Assembly (NCBI RefSeq): GCF_017873235.1
Contig: NZ_JAGGJZ010000003.1
Coordinates: forward strand, 218,762-282,761
Direction of reading: 5' to 3'
DNA length: 64,000 nucleotides
Origin: Clostridium moniliforme
GTDB taxonomy: Bacteria > Bacillota > Clostridia > Clostridiales > Clostridiaceae
Shown here piece by piece: positions 59,278 to 64,000 of the stretch (position 1 is its first letter; every line of letters starts with the position of its first letter). A model generated the notes under the pieces. It saw only the letters and a list, made by a program, of their open reading frames with translations, did not search any database and had not been told where the DNA came from. Position numbers and translations under genes: made by a program.

Positions 59278-60309
59278 ATGAACAATCAGATAGAAGCATA
59301 TTATTACATAGATGGAAGAAGCCCTAATTATTATTTACAATATCTTATTAAGGATGTTAAAAATAGTAAAGTTTTAATTAAAATTAGGAAAAAATTAAAA
59401 GAAGAAAATTTTAAAGTAGCATATTATCATGGTTTATACTATGTATGTAAAAATATACTTTCACTTATAGCCTTAAAAGAAATAGCTGGTGATAGCAAAA
59501 TAATATTTTATACAAATCAAAAAGATTTAGTACATAAAATAAATAACAAGAAGTTTTTTATTAAAAATCAATATGATTATATAAATTTCTTTTTAAATAA
59601 ATTTTACTCCTACGAATGTAAGGAAATTAAAAATATTAAAGAAATAATATATAAAGAAAAAAAGCCATCAATAAAATTATATATTAAATGTAAAAAAGCT
59701 GGTAAAGAATATAAAAAACTTATAAAAAGAAATAGTACATTAATTAAATTAAATAAATATCTTAATAGTGCAGAGAAACTTATTTTTTTCGATTTTGAAA
59801 TGAATTGTGTTGGAAATTTTAAGGATGTAGAAATAATAAGTATAGGTGCAGTAAAAACAACCTTAGATGGGAAAATACTTTCACAGTTTTATAGCTGCAT
59901 AAAACCTAAAAATATATATAAATTAACTAATAAATGTATAGAAATAACTTCTTTAAAACAGGAAGAAATAGATAATGCAAAATCCTTTGAAAGTGTTTTT
60001 AAAGAATTTGAAAAGTGGTGTGGAAATAAAAGAAATTTATTTTTATATTGGGGAGGAAATGATATTTCTGTTCTAAAAAATGATAGCAATAGAATTAAAG
60101 AAAATATAAAAATAGTAAATAATATTATTAATTTTAATATTGATTATCAAGAAGTTTTATGCAAGGATATTCTAAATTTAAATAATTTCCTTTCTCTTAA
60201 AAATGCGGTATTAAAATATAATTTAGATTTTCATGGATTACAACATAATGCATTAGATGATAGTTACAATTTAAGTAAACTGTATTTTAATGAAATAAAA
60301 AGAAGATAA
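59278..60309 (+). CDS. DEDDh 3'-5' exonuclease
   Basis: 343 residues. N-terminal 160 residues unknown. Residues about 165-340 are an exonuclease: FFDFEMNC (DxE), VEIISIGAVKTTLDGKILSQ, YWGGNDISVL (second Asp) and HNALDDSYNLSKLYF (His-x4-Asp). Similar in class to KapD-like exonucleases. Substrate, RNA or DNA, cannot be told. Confidence 0.82.
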   Translation: MNNQIEAYYYIDGRSPNYYLQYLIKDVKNSKVLIKIRKKLKEENFKVAYYHGLYYVCKNILSLIALKEIAGDSKIIFYTNQKDLVHKINNKKFFIKNQYDYINFFLNKFYSYECKEIKNIKEIIYKEKKPSIKLYIKCKKAGKEYKKLIKRNSTLIKLNKYLNSAEKLIFFDFEMNCVGNFKDVEIISIGAVKTTLDGKILSQFYSCIKPKNIYKLTNKCIEITSLKQEEIDNAKSFESVFKEFEKWCGNKRNLFLYWGGNDISVLKNDSNRIKENIKIVNNIINFNIDYQEVLCKDILNLNNFLSLKNAVLKYNLDFHGLQHNALDDSYNLSKLYFNEIKRR

Positions 60310-60332
60310 TTATATAATTATCTTCTTTTTTA
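60301..60332. terminator. Bidirectional terminator
   Basis: AGAAGATAATTA / TAATTATCTTCT then T6; it begins in the exonuclease stop region. Confidence 0.82.
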
Positions 60333-60758
60333 TAATGGAAATAAAACTCCAATTAATATTCCTAATATAAGACCTCCTAAAACTTCAAAAGGAGTATGAC
60401 CTAATAATTCCTTTAATTTTTTATGATTAAAAGTAAACTTACTATCATTTGATAATATTAAATTTAATATTTTAGCATGTTCTCCAGCAGCTCTTCTAAT
60501 TCCCATAGCATCATACATAACAATTGATGAAAAAACAAAGGAAAGGGCAAAAATTGGAGAGTCAAAACCAGTCATTCTACCTATACCAATAGTTAATGAA
60601 ACAACAAAGGCAGAATGGGAACTTGGCATTCCGCCTGTTTCAAACAATCTAGTTAAATCAATTTTTTTATTAGATATATAACCAAAGGGTATTTTTAAAA
60701 ATTGAGCTAAGAATAGAGCTGTTAAGCTTAAAATAATTAATTTATTTTCTACTAACAA
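60330..60758 (-). CDS. Divergent PAP2-family (DUF212) membrane protein
   Basis: 142 residues. GGMPSSHSAFVVSLTIGIGR and MYDAMGIRRAAGEHAKILN are the conserved DUF212 signatures, with LGHTPFEVLGGLILGILIG at the end; four membrane helices. Possibly a phosphatase of lipid pyrophosphates, not shown experimentally as far as I know. Confidence 0.88.
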   Translation of the reverse strand: MLVENKLIILSLTALFLAQFLKIPFGYISNKKIDLTRLFETGGMPSSHSAFVVSLTIGIGRMTGFDSPIFALSFVFSSIVMYDAMGIRRAAGEHAKILNLILSNDSKFTFNHKKLKELLGHTPFEVLGGLILGILIGVLFPL

Positions 60759-60913
60759 TAATAATCACCTCTTATTTAATTATTAGTTTTATTATACTGT
60801 TTTATAGAAAAAATAGTAGTTATTAAAAGAAAACTTTAATTAAACTATATGAATGAAAATTAAAAATCTTACTAGTAATTCCTATAAGGTTAATGAAAAT
60901 AAAATTTAGAAAT

Positions 60914-60950
60914 TATAAATATTAGAAAATATAAATATTAGAAAATATAA
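60914..60950. repeat. Short tandem repeat
   Basis: TATAAATATTAGAAAA occurs twice in direct tandem followed by TATAA. The surrounding 60759-61047 is intergenic and otherwise featureless. Confidence 0.6.
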
Positions 60951-61047
60951 TTAAATTATTTAAAGATTAATTACTTTGTAATAAAAAGTATAAAAGTGAT
61001 AATACTAAATTTAGAAATGATAGACATAGATAAAAGGAGAGATAAAT

Positions 61048-61665
61048 ATGCCTATACCACTAATAACTTCTATAATATCAGCAATTTCAATTTTATTAGG
61101 TTCAGCAATGGGTGCTTGGTTTAGCTGGTTAATAAATAACAAAATGTATAAACGGAAAATGAAGGAAGAATATAATATTATAAAAGATAATAGAGAATAT
61201 GAAGAACAATTTAAATTTAAAGAAATTTGTTCTAATGCAAATTTAATAAGACTAGATATATGTACTTCAATATATCAAAGTATAAGAATCCTATTAGAAA
61301 ATGAAAACTATATATATCCTATTCCAATAAATAAAAATTATTCATGTGCAATATCTACATTAAGTGATAATTATAGTTTAAAAGAGTTAAGTTATATTTA
61401 TCAATTATATGGAATAATAGAACGTGTTAATAACGATATACTAAATTTTAATTTTAATTCGGAAAAAGAATTAAAAAATATAATTAATGGATTTGAAGTT
61501 ATATTAAATAAAATATATGGAGAAAATTTTAAAAAATTTTTAAAAGTTAATATTGATGATATTTCTTATAAGGATCTATATGACAATGAATATATAAAAT
61601 TGGGTTATAGAGATATTCTAAAAAAATTAGATGAATTATGTTACAGAGAAAATATGAATAATTAA
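61048..61665 (+). CDS. Hypothetical membrane-anchored protein, 205 aa
   Basis: Residues 4-27 form a membrane helix (ITSIISAISILLGSAMGAWF), followed by a cytoplasmic helical portion. No family recognised. AAAAGGAGAGATAAAT upstream. Confidence 0.6.
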   Translation: MPIPLITSIISAISILLGSAMGAWFSWLINNKMYKRKMKEEYNIIKDNREYEEQFKFKEICSNANLIRLDICTSIYQSIRILLENENYIYPIPINKNYSCAISTLSDNYSLKELSYIYQLYGIIERVNNDILNFNFNSEKELKNIINGFEVILNKIYGENFKKFLKVNIDDISYKDLYDNEYIKLGYRDILKKLDELCYRENMNN

Positions 61666-61672
61666 TTATTAT

Positions 61673-61704
61673 AAAAGCAGTAAAGTGTATTATTACTGCT
61701 TTTT
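61673..61704 (+). terminator. Terminator
   Basis: AAAAGCAGTAA / TTACTGCTTTT and T-rich tail. Confidence 0.8.
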
Positions 61705-61855
61705 ATTTTTAATAATAAAAAATTTAAAATTTTATCATTGTTTTATATAAATTTTTATTTATATATTAAGATAATTTTAAGATATAAATAAGAATTTATA
61801 AATTGACATTAACTTTACTAAAAAGTAAAATTTTGAATGTAGAGGTGATAAAAAA

Positions 61856-62395
61856 GTGAGAAAATCTAAGATATTAGTAGTTGTTGGTTTAATTATAATA
61901 GTAACAGCTATAATAATAAATAAACCAAATGAATTGAACGTAAAAATGAAATTTTCCTCACCAAAATCTTTAATAGAATCATTTAATAATTCTATTTTAT
62001 TAGTTAGAGATGATAACTTTAATATGGTAAATACTCAAATTTTAAATGATTGCATATCAAAAAGAAAAAGAGTTTCTAACTCTGGAATACAATTTAACAA
62101 AATAAATTTAGAAAAAAATATAAAATTAAGTAATTCTGAAAAAAGTAAGATGATAAACAAATATAAAGAAGTAGCTAGAAGAATTTATAATAATTCACCA
62201 AAAGAAATTATTCCTTTTAAATTTAAAGCAACTGGATTAAATAATATATATTCTTATGAAAATGGAAAAGATAAAATTGTAGAGTTCCATAAAACTCCAA
62301 TTATTTTAGATGCTATAATTATAAAAGAAAATGGAAGTTATGTTTTTGACTATTTTCTAGTTTCTTCAAAGGAAAATGGGGAGGCTATAAATTGA
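61856..62395 (+). CDS. Hypothetical exported protein of ABC operon, 179 aa
   Basis: GTG start after GAGGTGATAAAAAA. N-terminal membrane helix (ILVVVGLIIIVTAIIINKP), then soluble extracytoplasmic part. Stop TGA overlaps the TTG of the ABC ATPase gene, so the products probably act together. Family unknown. Confidence 0.6.
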   Translation: MRKSKILVVVGLIIIVTAIIINKPNELNVKMKFSSPKSLIESFNNSILLVRDDNFNMVNTQILNDCISKRKRVSNSGIQFNKINLEKNIKLSNSEKSKMINKYKEVARRIYNNSPKEIIPFKFKATGLNNIYSYENGKDKIVEFHKTPIILDAIIIKENGSYVFDYFLVSSKENGEAIN

Positions 62396-63288
62396 TAGAA
62401 GTTAATAATATTTATATGAATATAGATAATAAAGAAATTTTAAGGGATATATCATTTAAATGTGAAAATGGAAGAATTCTTGGACTAATTGGTCCTAATG
62501 GTGTTGGTAAAACAACTCTTATAAAATGTTTAACAGGTATTTATAAACCTCAATCAGGCTCTATATTATATAATAATTCACAAGTTTTTGATAACGATAA
62601 GACCAAAGAATTAATTGGATATGTACAAGATGAAAGTACATTTTTTTCTAACTATAAAATTAATGATATAAAAAAATATTATAAGTTAGCATACAAAAAC
62701 TTTGATGAAATTAAATTTAATAAAATAAATAACATGTTTAATATTCCATTAAATAAAAAAATGTTTCAACTATCTAAAGGTATAAAAATGCTTGTAAATA
62801 TATTATTTGCATTTTCTATAAATGCAAAATATTTAATACTTGATGAACCAACTGCAGGTCTTGATGTTATTTTTAAAAAGAAATTTTTAAAATTACTTAG
62901 AGAGGAAGTTTTAAAAAATAAAATTACTGTTGTTATAAGTTCTCATCATTTGAATGAACTTGAAAATATATGTGATGATATTTTAATTATAAATAATGGA
63001 AAAGTAGTCTTTAATGATAGTATAAATAACTTAAATAATAAAGTGAAAAAAATACAAGTAGCTTTTGATATTCCAGTATATGAAGAAGATTTTGCAGAAT
63101 TTAACGAAATACTTGCTTTATCAAAAACGGGAAGAGTGTTTACTATAATAACTAAAAATTATAATGATGAGTTTTTATTTAAATTAAATAAATTAGAACC
63201 TTTGTTTATAGAAGAGATAAGTTTAACTTTAGAAGATATGTTTATATATCATATTGAAAAGGGAGATATAAATGAAAAATATAATTAA
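62392..63288 (+). CDS. ABC transporter ATP-binding protein
   Basis: 298 residues, TTG start with GGGGAGG upstream. Walker A GPNGVGKTT, signature FQLSKGIK (variant LSGGQ), Walker B YLILDEPTAG, switch SSHHLNELE. CcmA/YtrB-like single ATPase that pairs with the permease overlapping by 17 bases. Substrate unknown; export or membrane stress response is typical. Confidence 0.92.
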   Translation: MIEVNNIYMNIDNKEILRDISFKCENGRILGLIGPNGVGKTTLIKCLTGIYKPQSGSILYNNSQVFDNDKTKELIGYVQDESTFFSNYKINDIKKYYKLAYKNFDEIKFNKINNMFNIPLNKKMFQLSKGIKMLVNILFAFSINAKYLILDEPTAGLDVIFKKKFLKLLREEVLKNKITVVISSHHLNELENICDDILIINNGKVVFNDSINNLNNKVKKIQVAFDIPVYEEDFAEFNEILALSKTGRVFTIITKNYNDEFLFKLNKLEPLFIEEISLTLEDMFIYHIEKGDINEKYN

Positions 63289-63967
63289 AAAAAGTCTAAT
63301 ATATCAATGGTTTTATACAATAAAATGGATATTATTACTAATAACTGTTATGTGGTCACTATTTTCATATATTTTTATTTTTAGCAATAAGATAGATAAA
63401 TTTAAAAATGAAATATCTCAATTTATTTCAAACAAGTTTCCTGTTATTCAGATAGAGAGTATAATAGTATTTATTGTATTATTAATGTTTGTTTATATAT
63501 TAGGAAATGGAATAAAAAAGAGAAGTAAGATAATATCAATAAATAGCGGACCATATACAAGAGATCAAATATTTTGGAATAATGTATTATGTAATATTTT
63601 AGTTTTAATATTTTTTATATTTATATATCTATATTTTGGAATATGTTTTAAGTTAAAATATACTAATTTACTTAATTATTCTTCTAATTATTTTAGTATT
63701 TTGTTTCTTGATATTTTAAAGTTATTATCATTAGGACTTATAACACTTTCATACACATTATTTATGGACAAACTTTTTTCTAATTCCATAGTAACTATTA
63801 TGACAATAGGCCTTGTACCAGTATCATTATTTTCATTTTTTTTATTAAATAGTAGAATTATATCTGATACTAATTTATTAAATAAATTTTATTATTTTAA
63901 AGATATAATTTTTATTTATTTAAATAGATATCAATATATAAATGATGATTATTTATATAGGTTATGA
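63272..63967 (+). CDS. ABC transporter permease, near window edge
   Basis: 231 residues with about five or six hydrophobic helices (SLIYQWFYTIKWILLLITVM, VIQIESIIVFIVLLMFVYIL, LFSNSIVTIMTIGLVPVSLF). Stop TGA at 63965-63967 lies within the window. Shorter than many such permeases, so a frame break near 63,960 or a following gene cannot be excluded. Confidence 0.75.
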   Translation: MKNIIKKSLIYQWFYTIKWILLLITVMWSLFSYIFIFSNKIDKFKNEISQFISNKFPVIQIESIIVFIVLLMFVYILGNGIKKRSKIISINSGPYTRDQIFWNNVLCNILVLIFFIFIYLYFGICFKLKYTNLLNYSSNYFSILFLDILKLLSLGLITLSYTLFMDKLFSNSIVTIMTIGLVPVSLFSFFLLNSRIISDTNLLNKFYYFKDIIFIYLNRYQYINDDYLYRL

Positions 63968-64000
63968 TATTGTTTTAATTTTAATGTGTTTGGGTCTCGT

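Overview
The window is very AT-rich DNA with AGGAGG-type ribosome binding sites, CotF-like spore coat proteins and Clostridium-type phage genes. This points to an endospore-forming Clostridium sensu stricto; the species cannot be fixed from the sequence. It has three layers: a siphovirus prophage (left edge to about 39,245), a 6.5 kb serine-recombinase element (39,456-45,964) and ordinary chromosome (45,965-64,000).

Prophage. Lysogeny: ImmA-like protease and CI-like repressor on the minus strand (98-1059), a four-site operator region with divergent promoters (1091-1231), a Cro-like protein and a BRO/KilA-C antirepressor. Early genes: YqaJ exonuclease, RecT, a replisome-organizer-like protein and a Holliday junction resolvase. 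Between 8,014 and 10,280 sit two small cargo cassettes (membrane protein + PadR; 2'-5' RNA ligase-like protein + small membrane protein) that share a leader and a terminator. An ArpU/sigma-like late regulator, a structured untranslated region, and an autonomous dCTP-deaminase-like membrane protein precede the late operon: TerS, TerL, portal, MuF-type minor capsid protein with a toxin-like tail, scaffold, capsid, connectors, tail tube, tail chaperone pair, tape measure, and a 1605-residue tail protein ended by an in-frame stop. Two holins and a GH25-SH3-SH3 endolysin follow. The right end carries accessory genes: a DprA-like/PRTase pair, a bacterial-PH/zinc-ribbon protein, and a cas-less CRISPR array of 8 repeats. 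The phage integrase is presumably left of the window.

Both mobile elements appear to sit in one host gene, a GidA/MnmG-superfamily FAD-dependent oxidoreductase. A middle piece of that gene lies at about 39,237-39,463. Its C-terminal piece resumes in frame at 45,965, with an 8-bp direct repeat (CATACAGA) at both ends of the serine-recombinase element. The N-terminal part should lie beyond the left edge of the prophage. The 6.5 kb element carries a possible HEPN-like protein, the recombinase, a third copy of the cargo cassette (L7/L12-C-terminal-like membrane protein), a secreted protein, an AP2-domain protein with an apparent ATT start, and an EcsC-like protein.

The chromosomal part holds an MFS transporter, a MarR regulator with an HsmA-like membrane protein, zinc-ribbon proteins, two CotF-like coat proteins, a CapA-family protein, a DUF4352-like lipoprotein, an SDR oxidoreductase, a TPR protein, an HdeD-like membrane protein, a DEDDh exonuclease, a divergent PAP2 protein and an ABC transporter operon cut near the right edge.

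The best leads are the cargo cassettes with 17-bp complementary ends, the DprA/PRTase pair, the dCTP-deaminase-like membrane protein, the MuF toxin-like tail, the prophage-borne CRISPR array beside a duplicated gene start, and the stop codon inside the tail-fibre gene.
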